Of a DNA stretch of 64,000 nucleotides, positions 44,685 to 53,695 are shown in pieces (the stretch's first letter is position 1; each line of letters starts with the position of its first letter). The notes under the pieces are model-generated. The model was not told the origin of the DNA. It did no database searches and saw only the letters and a program-made list of their open reading frames with translations. The position numbers and the translations under genes are program-made. Source of the DNA: JALORV01 sp035498175 (GTDB lineage Bacteria > Pseudomonadota > Gammaproteobacteria > Burkholderiales > Burkholderiaceae_F); contig DATKAJ010000031.1 of NCBI GenBank assembly GCA_035498175.1, forward strand, positions 9,127 to 73,126, written 5' to 3'.

Positions 44685-45481
44685 GCACCACTGTGCTCGC
44701 TTCGGCGATCCCGGCGTCGTCACCGGCGGTGGCCTTCCGCACCTTGCTGGCGAAGGAGATGCTGCGGTTCTGGAAGGTCAGCTTTCAGACGATTGCGGCG
44801 CCGGTACTGACAGCGGTGCTCTACCTGCTGGTCTTCGGCCAGGTCCTCGCGGAGCACGTCGAGGCCTTTCCGGGCGTGAGCTACGTTTCGTTCCTGATTC
44901 CCGGCCTGGTCATGATGTCGGTGCTGCAGAACGCCTTCGCCAACTCCTCGTCCAGCCTGATCCAGTCCAAGATCATGGGCAGCCTCGTCTTCGTGCTGCT
45001 GCCTCCGTTCTCGCATTGGCAGATCTTCGGCGCCTATGTACTGGCGTCGATCGTGCGTGGCCTCGTCGTCGGACTCGGCGTCTTCGTGGTCGCCGTCTGG
45101 TTCGGACCGCCCGCGTGCAAGGCACCGCTCTGGATTCTGGTCTTTGCACTGGCGGGCAGCGCGATGCTCGGCGCGCTCGGCGTGATCGCCGGCATCTGGG
45201 CGGACAAGTTCGACCAGCTGGCGGCGTTCCAGAACTTCGTGGTGATGCCTGCTACCTTCCTGTCTGGCGTGTTCTACTCGGTGCACGGCCTGCCGCTGTT
45301 CTGGCAGGGCGTATCGCACCTGAATCCCTTCTTCTACATGATCGACGGTTTCCGCTACGGCTTCTTTGCGCAGTCGGATGTGTCGCCGTGGATCAGTCTG
45401 GCCGTCGTATCGGCTGCGCTGCTGGCGACGACCGCGGTCGCGGCGCGGCTGCTGCAGCGTGGCTACAAACTGAGGCAGTGA
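44681..45481 (+). CDS. ABC-2 type exporter permease (YadH-like)
   Basis: The product is 266 residues from the ATG at 44681 with about six membrane segments. Family features are FRTLLAKEMLRFWKVSFQTIAAPVLTAVLYLLVFG, FLIPGLVMMSVLQNAFANSS and the MPATFLSGVFYSVHGLP loop before the last helices. It is the partner of the ATPase at 43618-44544. The ABC-2 pair is followed by the BolA-like gene 20 bp later. Confidence 0.9.
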   Translation: MSTTVLASAIPASSPAVAFRTLLAKEMLRFWKVSFQTIAAPVLTAVLYLLVFGQVLAEHVEAFPGVSYVSFLIPGLVMMSVLQNAFANSSSSLIQSKIMGSLVFVLLPPFSHWQIFGAYVLASIVRGLVVGLGVFVVAVWFGPPACKAPLWILVFALAGSAMLGALGVIAGIWADKFDQLAAFQNFVVMPATFLSGVFYSVHGLPLFWQGVSHLNPFFYMIDGFRYGFFAQSDVSPWISLAVVSAALLATTAVAARLLQRGYKLRQ

Positions 45482-45501
45482 GGGACGCCGGCGGAGACCC
45501 C

Positions 45502-45747
45502 ATGGAGCCGACCCCCGAGGACATTCGTCGCTACATCGCGGCCGGGCTCGATTGCAGCGTGCTGCAGGTCGAAGGCGACGGCCGTCATTTCAGCGCGCTG
45601 ATCGTCAGCCCGGCGTTCGAGGGCAAGTCGCGCGTCGCGCGGCACCAGCTGGTCTACGCGGCGCTGGGCGAACGGATGCGCGAGGAGGTCCACGCGCTGT
45701 CGATGCGGACGCTGACACCGGGGGAGCACCGGTCCGCCGCGCCATGA
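45502..45747 (+). CDS. ibaG: BolA/IbaG family protein
   Basis: The product is 81 residues, a BolA-fold protein. It has EDIRRYIAAGLDCSVLQVEGDGRHFSALIVSP, with the conserved His of the family, and GKSRVARHQLVYAALGE. Position next to mla genes and just before murA matches ibaG (yrbA) in E. coli, which may interact with monothiol glutaredoxins. The start follows GGCGGAGACCCC. Function is inferred by family and context. Confidence 0.88.
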   Translation: MEPTPEDIRRYIAAGLDCSVLQVEGDGRHFSALIVSPAFEGKSRVARHQLVYAALGERMREEVHALSMRTLTPGEHRSAAP

Positions 45748-45949
45748 CAGGAACTACACCTTCACCGCGACTTCACCTGGGCTTCCGAGTGCTTTCGCGC
45801 AACCGACGGATGCTGGGTCGCAGTCCGCAGTCCGCGGACGCGACGCCAGGAGCCCAGCCATGCCCGACAGTCCCTCACGACCGCGCGACCGCCATGTCCG
45901 CATCACGCGACCGGTGGTGCTCCGCCGGCCCGAAACGCCAGCTGCGGCA

Positions 45950-47200
45950 ATGGACAAGCTGAAGATCGGCGGCGGCGTGCCGCTTGCTGGCGAGATCGAC
46001 ATCTCGGGCGCCAAGAATGCCGCGCTGCCGATCCTGTGCGCGGCGCTGCTGACGAGCGAGGATCTCGTCGTCGACAACGTGCCGCAGCTCCAGGACGTCG
46101 CGACCGCGCAGAAACTGCTGCGGCAGATGGGCGTTACGGTCGAGAGCGAAGCGCGGACGATCCGGCTCAATGCCGCGTCGATCGATCGGCCGGAAGCGCC
46201 GTACGAACTGGTCAAGACGATGCGGGCGGCCATCCTCGTGCTCGGGCCGCTGGTGGCGCGCTGTGGTCGCGCGCGCGTCAGCCTGCCGGGCGGCTGCGCG
46301 ATCGGAGCCCGCCCGGTGGACCAGCACATCAAGGGGCTGGAAGCCATGGGCGCGGCGATCCGCATCGAGGGCGGCTATCTGATCGCCGAAGCCGCGCGTC
46401 TCAAGGGCACCCGCATCGTGACGGACATGGTGACAGTCACCGGCACCGAGAACCTGATGATGGCCGCGACGCTCGCCGAGGGCGAGACGCTGATCGAGAA
46501 CGCGGCGCGCGAGCCCGAGGTGGCCGACCTTGCCGCGGCACTCAGCGCGATGGGCGCACGCATCGAGGGCGCCGGCAGCGACCGCATCGTCGTGCATGGC
46601 GTCGAGCGGCTGCACGCCGCGCGCCACCGCGTGATGCCGGATCGCATCGAGACGGGCACCTTCCTGTGCGCGGTGGCCGCCGCCGGCGGCGACGTCGTCC
46701 TGCGCGGTGCGGCGCCGGCGACGCTCGACGCGGTGCTCGACAAGCTGCGCGAGGCTGGCGCCGTTCTCGACTGCGGCCCGGACCACATCCGTGTTCGCAT
46801 GCACGGCCGCCCGCATTCGGTGAGCCTGCGGACGGCACCCTATCCGGCGTTTCCGACCGACATGCAGGCCCAGTTCATGGCGCTGAACAGCATCGCGGAT
46901 GGCGTGGGGCGCGTGACCGAGACGATCTTCGAGAACCGTTTCATGCATGTCCTGGAACTGCAGCGCCTGGGGGCCAATATCGCAATTGAAGGCAACACGG
47001 CGATGGTGCAGGGTGTCGAGCACCTGACCGGCGCACCGGTCATGGCCACCGACCTGCGCGCATCGGCGAGCCTCGTCGTCGCAGCGCTGGTTGCGCAGGG
47101 CGAAACGATCGTCGATCGCATTTACCATCTCGATCGCGGCTACGAGGCGATGGAGTCGAAACTCGCGGGTGTCGGCGCCCGCATCGAACGCGTCAGGTAG
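45950..47200 (+). CDS. murA: UDP-N-acetylglucosamine 1-carboxyvinyltransferase
   Basis: MurA catalyses the first committed step of peptidoglycan synthesis and is the fosfomycin target. From the ATG at 45950 the product is 416 residues, the usual length, starting MDKLKIGGG. The catalytic cysteine is C116 in LPGGCAIGARPVDQH, so it should be fosfomycin-sensitive. No ribosome-binding site precedes 45950; an in-frame ATG at 45860 has GGAG upstream and would add 30 residues. I prefer 45950 by family length. hisG follows after 18 bp. Confidence 0.95.
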   Translation: MDKLKIGGGVPLAGEIDISGAKNAALPILCAALLTSEDLVVDNVPQLQDVATAQKLLRQMGVTVESEARTIRLNAASIDRPEAPYELVKTMRAAILVLGPLVARCGRARVSLPGGCAIGARPVDQHIKGLEAMGAAIRIEGGYLIAEAARLKGTRIVTDMVTVTGTENLMMAATLAEGETLIENAAREPEVADLAAALSAMGARIEGAGSDRIVVHGVERLHAARHRVMPDRIETGTFLCAVAAAGGDVVLRGAAPATLDAVLDKLREAGAVLDCGPDHIRVRMHGRPHSVSLRTAPYPAFPTDMQAQFMALNSIADGVGRVTETIFENRFMHVLELQRLGANIAIEGNTAMVQGVEHLTGAPVMATDLRASASLVVAALVAQGETIVDRIYHLDRGYEAMESKLAGVGARIERVR

Positions 47201-47218
47201 CGCGCGATTGCACAAACG

Positions 47219-47869
47219 ATGATCACGCTGGCACTGTCCAAGGGGCGCATCTTCGACGAGTCGCAGCCGTTGCTTGCCGCGGCTGGTATCGCGCCGCTCG
47301 AGGACCCCGAGACCTCGCGCAAGCTGATCATCGGCACCCAGGATCCGCAGTTGCGACTCGTGGTCGTGCGCGCGTCGGATGTGCCGACCTACGTGCAATA
47401 CGGCGCGGCCGAGCTCGGCGTCGCTGGCAAGGATGTGCTGCTCGAACACAGCGCTCAATGGGGCGACCGCGGCCTTTACCAGCCGGTCGATCTGGGCATC
47501 GCGCGCTGCCGGCTGTGCGTTGCGGTGCCGGCCGGATTCGACTACACCAGCGCGGTGCGGCGCGGAGCGCGCTTGCGGGTCGCGACCAAGTACGTGCAGA
47601 CGGCGCGCGAGCACTTCGCCGCGAAGGGCGTCCACGTCGACCTCATCAAGCTCTATGGTTCTATGGAGCTGGCGCCGCTGGCGGGTCTGGCCGACGCGAT
47701 CGTCGACCTGGTGTCGTCCGGCGGCACGCTCAAGGCCAACAATCTGGTCGAGGTGGAAGAAATCGCGGCGATCTCGTCGCGCCTTATCGTGAACCAGTCA
47801 GCGCTCAAGACGCGCCGCAGGGAACTCGCGCCGCTGATCGATCGGATCGAGGCGGCAAGCCGGCGATGA
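47219..47869 (+). CDS. hisG: ATP phosphoribosyltransferase, short-form catalytic subunit
   Basis: HisG commits PRPP and ATP to histidine synthesis. The product is 216 residues, the short form that lacks the C-terminal regulatory domain and needs HisZ to be active. Motifs are LALSKGRIFDE, GAAELGVAGKDVL and DLVSSGGTLKANNL. hisZ is not in this window; in betaproteobacteria it is commonly near purA. hisG starts the his operon after murA and overlaps hisD by 4 bp. Confidence 0.96.
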   Translation: MITLALSKGRIFDESQPLLAAAGIAPLEDPETSRKLIIGTQDPQLRLVVVRASDVPTYVQYGAAELGVAGKDVLLEHSAQWGDRGLYQPVDLGIARCRLCVAVPAGFDYTSAVRRGARLRVATKYVQTAREHFAAKGVHVDLIKLYGSMELAPLAGLADAIVDLVSSGGTLKANNLVEVEEIAAISSRLIVNQSALKTRRRELAPLIDRIEAASRR

Positions 47870-49188
47870 AGCTGCGCAGGCTCGACACGCGCGACGCCGG
47901 CTTCGAGCGTGAGTTCGGCCGGCTGGTTGCGGTCGACAGCGCGGTGGACCGCTCGATCGAGCGCGCTGCGGAGGCAATCGTCGACGACGTCCGCGCCCGC
48001 GGCGATGCGGCCCTGCTTGAATACACGAACCGCTTCGATCGGACGGCGGCTGCGAGCATCGCGGAGCTCGAGATCCCGCGCGATGCGATGCGGGCGGCGT
48101 TAGAAGACCTGCCCGCCGCGCAGCGCGAAGCCCTGCAGGTGGCCGCGGACCGGATCCGGGCCTTTCACCGCGAGCAGCACACGCGCCTGATGCAGGGCCA
48201 CTGGACGATGACTGAGGAAGACGGGACCGTGACCGGCCAGCGCATCGACCCGCTCGACAGCGTCGGCCTGTACGTGCCGGGCGGCAAGGCCGCCTATCCC
48301 TCTTCGGTGCTGATGAACGCGATTCCGGCGCACGTGGCGGGCGTCGGGCGACTGACGATGGTGGTGCCGACACCCGGCGGCGAGCGCAATCCGTTGGTGC
48401 TGGGCGCAGCGTGGCTCGGCGGGGTGTCGCGCGCCTACGCGGTCGGCGGTGCCCAGGCGGTGGCCGCGCTCGCCTACGGCACGGACACGATCGCCGCCGT
48501 CGACAAGATCGTCGGGCCCGGCAATGCCTACGTCGCGGCGGCGAAGCGACGTGTCTTCGGCGCGGTCGGCATCGACATGATCGCGGGGCCGACCGAGATC
48601 CTCGTGATCGCGGACGGCACCGCCGATCCGGAATGGGTGGCAATGGACCTGTTTTCGCAGGCTGAGCATGATGAACTCGCGCAGGCGCTGCTGCTGAGTC
48701 CGGATGCGGGCCTGGTCGACGCGGTCGCCGCGGCAATCGTCCGCCTGCTGCCGGAGCAGCCGCGTCGTGACATCATCGCGGCGTCGCTCGCGAACCGCGG
48801 CGCGTTGGTCGTGACGCGCGATCTTGAGGAGGCGGTCGCACTCTGCAACCGGGTCGCTCCCGAACACATGGAAATCGTCACCGCCGCTGCCGACGCGCTG
48901 CTGCCACAGGTGCGGCACGCCGGCGCGATCTTCATCGGCCACTATTCGTCCGAGGCGCTGGGCGACTACTGCGCCGGGCCCAATCACGTGCTGCCGACGG
49001 TGCGCACCGCGCGCTTTTCCTCGCCGCTCGGTGTCTATGATTTCATCAAGCGCTCGAACCTGATCCGTGTGTCGGCCGCCGGCGCGCGCCGGCTCGGCCC
49101 TGTCGCTTCGGTGCTGGCGCGCGGCGAACAACTGACGGCGCACGCCCTTTCGGCCGAGTTGCGCCTCGGCCCTGACGGCAAGCCATGA
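47866..49188 (+). CDS. hisD: Histidinol dehydrogenase
   Basis: HisD oxidises histidinol to histidine in two NAD-linked steps, with zinc. The product is 440 residues from the ATG at 47866. Family marks are LDSVGLYVPGGKAAYPSSVLM, KIVGPGNAYVAAAKR, AGPTEILVIADG, the zinc region FSQAEHDELAQ, and NHVLPT. Both ends overlap neighbours by 4 bp (hisG and hisC). Confidence 0.97.
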   Translation: MKLRRLDTRDAGFEREFGRLVAVDSAVDRSIERAAEAIVDDVRARGDAALLEYTNRFDRTAAASIAELEIPRDAMRAALEDLPAAQREALQVAADRIRAFHREQHTRLMQGHWTMTEEDGTVTGQRIDPLDSVGLYVPGGKAAYPSSVLMNAIPAHVAGVGRLTMVVPTPGGERNPLVLGAAWLGGVSRAYAVGGAQAVAALAYGTDTIAAVDKIVGPGNAYVAAAKRRVFGAVGIDMIAGPTEILVIADGTADPEWVAMDLFSQAEHDELAQALLLSPDAGLVDAVAAAIVRLLPEQPRRDIIAASLANRGALVVTRDLEEAVALCNRVAPEHMEIVTAAADALLPQVRHAGAIFIGHYSSEALGDYCAGPNHVLPTVRTARFSSPLGVYDFIKRSNLIRVSAAGARRLGPVASVLARGEQLTAHALSAELRLGPDGKP

Positions 49189-50279
49189 GCAGCCGCATCG
49201 GCCAGCGCCCGAACCTCACCGTCCTGCGCGAGGACGTCCGTGCGACCGAGGCCTACGCGGTGCCGAGCGCGGTCGGGTTCATCAAGCTCGACGCGATGGA
49301 GAATCCGTTCGGACTGCCCGACTCCGTGCAGCGCGAACTCGGCGAGCGCCTTGGCAGGCAGCCGCTGAACCGCTATCCGATCTCGGACCCGCGCGGTTTC
49401 AAGGAGCGGCTCGGCAAGGCGATGGGCCTGCCACTAGGTGCCCGACTGATGCTCGGCAACGGCTCGGACGAGCTGATCCACCTGGTAATTCAGGCCTGTG
49501 CGGGACCCGGCGTGTCGATCCTGTCGCCTTGGCCGAGTTTCTCGATGTACGAGCTGTCCGCGCGGTTCGACGGCTGCAACTTCGTCGGTGTGCCGCTGCG
49601 TGCCGATTTCACGCTCGAACCGAATGCCATCCTCAAGGCGATAGCCGAGCATCGCCCGGCGGTCGTTTTCCTGGCTTACCCGAATAATCCGACCGGCAAC
49701 CTTTACGACCGCACCGCGATCGACGCGGTGCTGCGCGCCGCGCCTGGCCTGGTCGTCATCGACGAGGCCTACTTGCCCTTTGCGCAGGACACCTGGATGC
49801 CGCAGCTGCGCAGCTGGCCGAACCTGCTCGTGCTGCGCACGCTGTCCAAGCTCGGTCTCGCCGGGATCCGCCTCGGCTACCTGGCTGGCGATCCCGAATG
49901 GATCGCCGAGATCGAGAAACTGCGTCCGCCGTACAACGTCAATGTGCTGACGCTCGCCGCCGCCGACCTGATGCTCGAGCACCTGTCGACGCTCGAGTCG
50001 CAGGCCGTCATGCTGCGGGCGGAGCGGTCGCGCGTGGCCGCGACACTCGCTGCGATGCGCGGCGTGACCGTGTTCCCGTCAGCCGCCAACTTCCTCCTGT
50101 TCCGCGTGAGCGACCCGGACCGTATCTTCAATGCGCTGAAGGAGCGCGGCATCCTGATCAAGAATGTGTCGAAGATGCATCCGCTGCTTGCAGGCTGCCT
50201 GCGCACGACGATCGGCACGACGGTGGAAAATGACGCCCTGATGCAGGCACTGCGGACGATCATGGAAGGCATTCAATGA
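49185..50279 (+). CDS. hisC: Histidinol-phosphate aminotransferase
   Basis: HisC is a PLP-dependent class I/II aminotransferase. The product is 364 residues. The substrate-binding N-terminal segment is LDAMENPFGLP, followed by LANGS-type GNGSDELIH, and the PLP lysine is K222 in LRTLSKLGLAGIRLGYL. PNNPTGN is also seen. It overlaps hisD and hisB by 4 bp each. Confidence 0.97.
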   Translation: MSSRIGQRPNLTVLREDVRATEAYAVPSAVGFIKLDAMENPFGLPDSVQRELGERLGRQPLNRYPISDPRGFKERLGKAMGLPLGARLMLGNGSDELIHLVIQACAGPGVSILSPWPSFSMYELSARFDGCNFVGVPLRADFTLEPNAILKAIAEHRPAVVFLAYPNNPTGNLYDRTAIDAVLRAAPGLVVIDEAYLPFAQDTWMPQLRSWPNLLVLRTLSKLGLAGIRLGYLAGDPEWIAEIEKLRPPYNVNVLTLAAADLMLEHLSTLESQAVMLRAERSRVAATLAAMRGVTVFPSAANFLLFRVSDPDRIFNALKERGILIKNVSKMHPLLAGCLRTTIGTTVENDALMQALRTIMEGIQ

Positions 50280-50881
50280 ATGCATCACCTGGCTTGCGGC
50301 GTGTCGCTGTGGAGCGCAACACGAAGGAAACGCAGATCCGGGTCGAGCTCGACCTCGACGGCACGGGAGCCTGCAGGGTCGCATCCGGAATCGGCTTCTT
50401 CGACCACATGCTTGACCAGGTTGCGCGTCACGCCATGCTCGACCTGACGGTCGAGGCGCGGGGCGACCTGCATATCGACGGCCATCACACGATCGAGGAC
50501 ATCGGCATCGCTATCGGCCAGGCACTGGCGCGGGCGGTCGGTGACAAGGCGGGCCTGCGCCGCTTCGGCCACGCTTATGTGCCACTCGACGAGGCGCTTT
50601 CGCGGGTGGTCATCGACCTGTCGGGGCGGCCGGGACTCGAATGGAACGTGCCGTTCAAGCGCGCGATGATCGGCGAGTTCGACGTCGACCTTGCACACGA
50701 GTTCTTCCAGGGCTTCGCCAATCACGCGCTGGTCACGCTGCACGTCGACAACCTGCGCGGCGACAACGCCCACCATCAATGCGAAACGGTCTTCAAGGCA
50801 TTCGCCCGCGCGCTGCGCATGGCCGTCGAGCCCGATCCCCGCGCCGCCGGCACGATTCCCTCCACCAAGGGTACGCTCTAG
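50276..50881 (+). CDS. hisB: Imidazoleglycerol-phosphate dehydratase
   Basis: HisB dehydrates imidazoleglycerol phosphate using manganese. The product is 201 residues and monofunctional, without the HisB phosphatase domain of enterobacteria. The two metal-binding repeats are GHHTIEDIGIAIGQAL and DNAHHQCETVFKAFARALR. It overlaps hisC by 4 bp. The stop is followed by a 115 bp spacer with strong hairpins before hisH, breaking the tight coupling of the first four genes. Confidence 0.97.
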   Translation: MNASPGLRRVAVERNTKETQIRVELDLDGTGACRVASGIGFFDHMLDQVARHAMLDLTVEARGDLHIDGHHTIEDIGIAIGQALARAVGDKAGLRRFGHAYVPLDEALSRVVIDLSGRPGLEWNVPFKRAMIGEFDVDLAHEFFQGFANHALVTLHVDNLRGDNAHHQCETVFKAFARALRMAVEPDPRAAGTIPSTKGTL

Positions 50882-50916
50882 GCCGCCTTGAGATGCCAAT
50901 CTCGTGCAGTTGTACC

Positions 50917-50949
50917 AAGTCGGGCGCACGGCCGCCCGAAGCCCGACTT
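50917..50949 (+). promoter_or_regulatory. Alternative hairpins upstream of hisH
   Basis: AAGTCGGG (50917-50924) can pair with CCCGACTT (50942-50949). Alternatively CGGGCG (50921-50926) can pair with CGCCCG (50933-50938). The two pairings exclude each other, which is reminiscent of a regulatory switch, but no leader peptide with histidine codons is seen. Confidence 0.35.
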
Positions 50950-50960
50950 CAAACTATTCC

Positions 50961-51005
50961 GTTTCGCATGCACGCGCGAGCCGAAGGCTCGCGTACATGC
51001 GAAAC
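50961..51005 (+). promoter_or_regulatory. Long near-perfect hairpin covering the hisH start codon
   Basis: The outer arms GTTTCGCATG (50961-50970) and CATGCGAAAC (50996-51005) pair perfectly. The inner arms CGCGAGCC (50975-50982) and GGCTCGCG (50986-50993) close on a GAA loop. With small internal asymmetry it makes about 18-20 base pairs. The ATG of hisH (50997-50999) lies inside the right arm. It may be a mobile palindromic repeat or a translational control element. Confidence 0.6.
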
Positions 51006-51647
51006 GCCCGCACAGTGATCGCCGTCGTCGACTACGGCATGGGCAACCTTCGCTCGGTTGCGAAGGCGCTCGAGCATGTCGCACCATCCGAAAGCGTGCG
51101 CGTGACCGCCGATCCGGCGCTGGTGAGTGCGGCCGACCGGGTCGTCTTCCCCGGCCAGGGCGCGATGCCGGATTGCATGCGCTATCTGCGCGAGTCCGGG
51201 CTGGAAGACGCGGTACGGCAGGCGGCGGCAACGAGGCCGCTGCTGGCGGTGTGCATCGGCGAGCAGATGCTGTTCGAGCGCAGCGAAGAGGGCGATACGG
51301 CCGGGCTGGGACTCTTCGCCGGCGAGGTCATCCGGTTTCGCGAGGCGGCGATGCGCCGACCCGACGGCTCGCGCCTCAAGGTCCCGCACATGGGGTGGAA
51401 TCGTGTGCGCCAGACGCAGCAGCACCCGCTGTGGCAGGGGATCAATGACGTCAGCTGGTTCTATTTCGTCCACAGCTATTACGTCGTCCCTTCGGATGAA
51501 CTGCTGAGCGCTGGCGTAGCCGACTACGGTGGTCCCTTTACCTGTGCGGTGGCGCGAGATAATATTTTTGCGACACAGTTTCATCCCGAAAAGAGCGCCG
51601 CCGCCGGATTGCGCATTTACGAGAACTTCTGCCGCTGGGCGCCCTAG
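50997..51647 (+). CDS. hisH: Imidazole glycerol phosphate synthase, glutaminase subunit HisH
   Basis: HisH releases ammonia from glutamine and channels it to HisF. The product is 216 residues from the ATG at 50997. The glutaminase nucleophile is C86 in LLAVCIGEQMLFE, and the His/Glu pair is in FATQFHPEKS. The N-terminus AVVDYGMGNLRSVAKAL is typical. An alternative GTG at 51015 gives a shorter N-terminus closer to most homologues. No ribosome-binding site is clear, and the start lies in a hairpin arm. Confidence 0.94.
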   Translation: MRNARTVIAVVDYGMGNLRSVAKALEHVAPSESVRVTADPALVSAADRVVFPGQGAMPDCMRYLRESGLEDAVRQAAATRPLLAVCIGEQMLFERSEEGDTAGLGLFAGEVIRFREAAMRRPDGSRLKVPHMGWNRVRQTQQHPLWQGINDVSWFYFVHSYYVVPSDELLSAGVADYGGPFTCAVARDNIFATQFHPEKSAAAGLRIYENFCRWAP

Positions 51648-51719
51648 CCCGGCCGCTCTCCGCGCTCACCTATCGTCCCCTCCCCGTTGCTGTAACCTGC
51701 CCCATCCGGGCCTGCCGCA

Positions 51720-52463
51720 ATGCTGCTGATCCCCGCCATCGACCTCAAGGACGGTCATTGCGTCCGCCTGCGTCAGGGAGACATGACGAAGGACGTGACG
51801 GTGTTCTCCGAAGAGCCCGTGGCGATGGCCCGACACTGGCGCGACCAGGGTGCGCGCCGGCTTCACATCGTCGATCTGAACGCGGCGCGTTCGGGACGTC
51901 CGGTCAACGAAGCAGTGGTCCGCAAGATCGTCAAGGCGGTCGGCGACGAATTGCCGGTCCAGCTGGGCGGCGGAATCCGCGACCTCGACACGATCGAGCG
52001 CTACATCGACGACGGCGTGAGCTTCGTCGTGATCGGCACCGCGGCGGTCAAGAATCCCGGCTTCCTGCATGACGCGTGCAGCGCGTTTGCGGGTCACGTC
52101 ATCGTGGCCCTCGATGCCAAGGGCGGCAAGGTCGCGACCGATGGCTGGAGCAAGCTGACCGGGCATGACGTGACGGATCTCGCCAAGAAGTTCGAGGACT
52201 ACGGGGTCGAGGCGATTCTGTACACCGATATCGGCCGCGACGGCATGATGAACGGCGTCAACCTCGAAGCGACTCTGGAGCTGGCCCGCCACGTGAAGAT
52301 CCCGGTGATTGCCAGCGGTGGCGTCGCGACGATGGGCGACATCGACGCGCTGTGCGCCGTCGAGACCGAAGGCGTAACCGGAGTGATCCTAGGCCGGTCG
52401 CTGTACGAAGGCGCGATCGACTTCAAGAGCGCGCAGGAGCGCGCGGACGCCCTGGCGGCCTAA
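51720..52463 (+). CDS. hisA: ProFAR isomerase HisA
   Basis: HisA isomerises ProFAR to PRFAR, a TIM-barrel reaction. The product is 247 residues. The N-terminal catalytic Asp is in LLIPAIDLKDGHCVRL (D8), the C-terminal one in YTDIGRDGMMNG. The phosphate sites GGGIRD and ASGGVATMGDI are visible. It starts 72 bp after hisH and precedes hisF by 51 bp. Confidence 0.97.
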   Translation: MLLIPAIDLKDGHCVRLRQGDMTKDVTVFSEEPVAMARHWRDQGARRLHIVDLNAARSGRPVNEAVVRKIVKAVGDELPVQLGGGIRDLDTIERYIDDGVSFVVIGTAAVKNPGFLHDACSAFAGHVIVALDAKGGKVATDGWSKLTGHDVTDLAKKFEDYGVEAILYTDIGRDGMMNGVNLEATLELARHVKIPVIASGGVATMGDIDALCAVETEGVTGVILGRSLYEGAIDFKSAQERADALAA

Positions 52464-52514
52464 GCGGCGGTGGCGCGGGCGGCCGGCCGCTATGCTTCGG
52501 CCGAGGGCACCAGC

Positions 52515-53288
52515 ATGCTTGCCAAGCGCATCATCCCCTGTCTGGACGTCACCGGCGGCCGCGTAGTGAAGGGCGTCAATTTCGTCGAACTTCGCGACGC
52601 CGGCGATCCGGTGGAGATCGCGCGCCGCTATGACGCCGAAGGTGCGGACGAACTCGCGTTCCTGGACATCACTGCCTCGTCCGATCAGCGCGACATCATC
52701 CTGCACGTGATCGAATCGGTCGCCGAACAGGTGTTCATCCCGCTGACGGTCGGCGGCGGAGTGCGCCGGGTCGAGGACGTCCGGCGCCTGCTGAACGCTG
52801 GTGCCGACAAGGTCTCGATCAACACGGCCGCGGTGCAAGATCCGGCGCTGGTGGCTGCGGCGAGCGACCGCTACGGCGCGCAGTGCATCGTGGTGGCGAT
52901 CGACGCGCGACGTCGCGCCGGCGCCGACCCGGCGGCCGGCTGGGAGGTGTACACGCACGGCGGCCGCACGCCGACCGGACTCGATGCGGTCGATTGGGCG
53001 CGGCGCGTGACGGAACTCGGCGCCGGCGAGATCCTGCTGACCAGCATGGATCGCGACGGCACGCGCCGGGGCTTCGACCTCGAGTTGACGCGCGCCGTCG
53101 TCGATGCGGTGCCGGTGCCGGTCATTGCCTCCGGCGGAGTTGGAACGTTGCAGCACCTGGCTGAGGGTGTAACGGTGGCGGGTGCCGATGCCGTACTCGC
53201 CGCTTCGATCTTCCACTACGGCGAGTACACCGTGCGTGCGGCCAAGGACTACCTGGCCGCACTCGGCGTGCCGATGCGGGTCAATTAA
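52515..53288 (+). CDS. hisF: Imidazole glycerol phosphate synthase, cyclase subunit HisF
   Basis: HisF uses ammonia from HisH to form imidazole glycerol phosphate and AICAR. The product is 257 residues from the ATG at 52515 (GAGGGCACCAGC upstream). Catalytic aspartates are in IIPCLDVTGGRVVKGVNF and LTSMDRDGTRRGFD. Phosphate-binding GGGVRRVEDV and ASGGVGTLQHL are present. Its TAA overlaps the hisI ATG by one base. Confidence 0.97.
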   Translation: MLAKRIIPCLDVTGGRVVKGVNFVELRDAGDPVEIARRYDAEGADELAFLDITASSDQRDIILHVIESVAEQVFIPLTVGGGVRRVEDVRRLLNAGADKVSINTAAVQDPALVAAASDRYGAQCIVVAIDARRRAGADPAAGWEVYTHGGRTPTGLDAVDWARRVTELGAGEILLTSMDRDGTRRGFDLELTRAVVDAVPVPVIASGGVGTLQHLAEGVTVAGADAVLAASIFHYGEYTVRAAKDYLAALGVPMRVN

Positions 53289-53695
53289 TGGTGCCGGCTC
53301 CCGCAGCGTCGGCGGCATGGCTCGACGAACTGGCGCTCGACGATCATGGCCTCATCCCGGTCATCGCGCAGGATCACGTGTCGGGGCGCGTGCTGATGAT
53401 GGCCTGGGCGAACCGCGATGCCCTGGCGGAAACCGCGGCGACCGGTCGTGCCGTCTACTGGTCGCGGTCGCGCGGACGGCTATGGCGCAAGGGCGAGGAG
53501 TCCGGACATGGTCAGCGCGTGGTCGAGATCCGGCTCGACTGCGATGGCGATGTCGTGCTGTACGCTGTCGAGCAGGCGGGTGGCATCGCCTGCCACACCG
53601 GGCGTGAGAGTTGTTTCTTCCGCCGGCTCGACGACGGCCGCTGGACCACGGTCGATCCGGTACTTTGCGATCCGGAACTCATCTATCGCAAATGA
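53288..53695 (+). CDS. hisI: Phosphoribosyl-AMP cyclohydrolase
   Basis: HisI opens the purine ring of PR-AMP; it is a zinc enzyme. The product is 135 residues and separate from HisE. Metal-binding segments include VEIRLDCDGD and GGIACHTGRESCFFR. The family start region GLIPVIAQDHVSGRVLMMAWANRDAL is clear. It overlaps hisF by 1 bp and hisE by 4 bp. Confidence 0.96.
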   Translation: MVPAPAASAAWLDELALDDHGLIPVIAQDHVSGRVLMMAWANRDALAETAATGRAVYWSRSRGRLWRKGEESGHGQRVVEIRLDCDGDVVLYAVEQAGGIACHTGRESCFFRRLDDGRWTTVDPVLCDPELIYRK

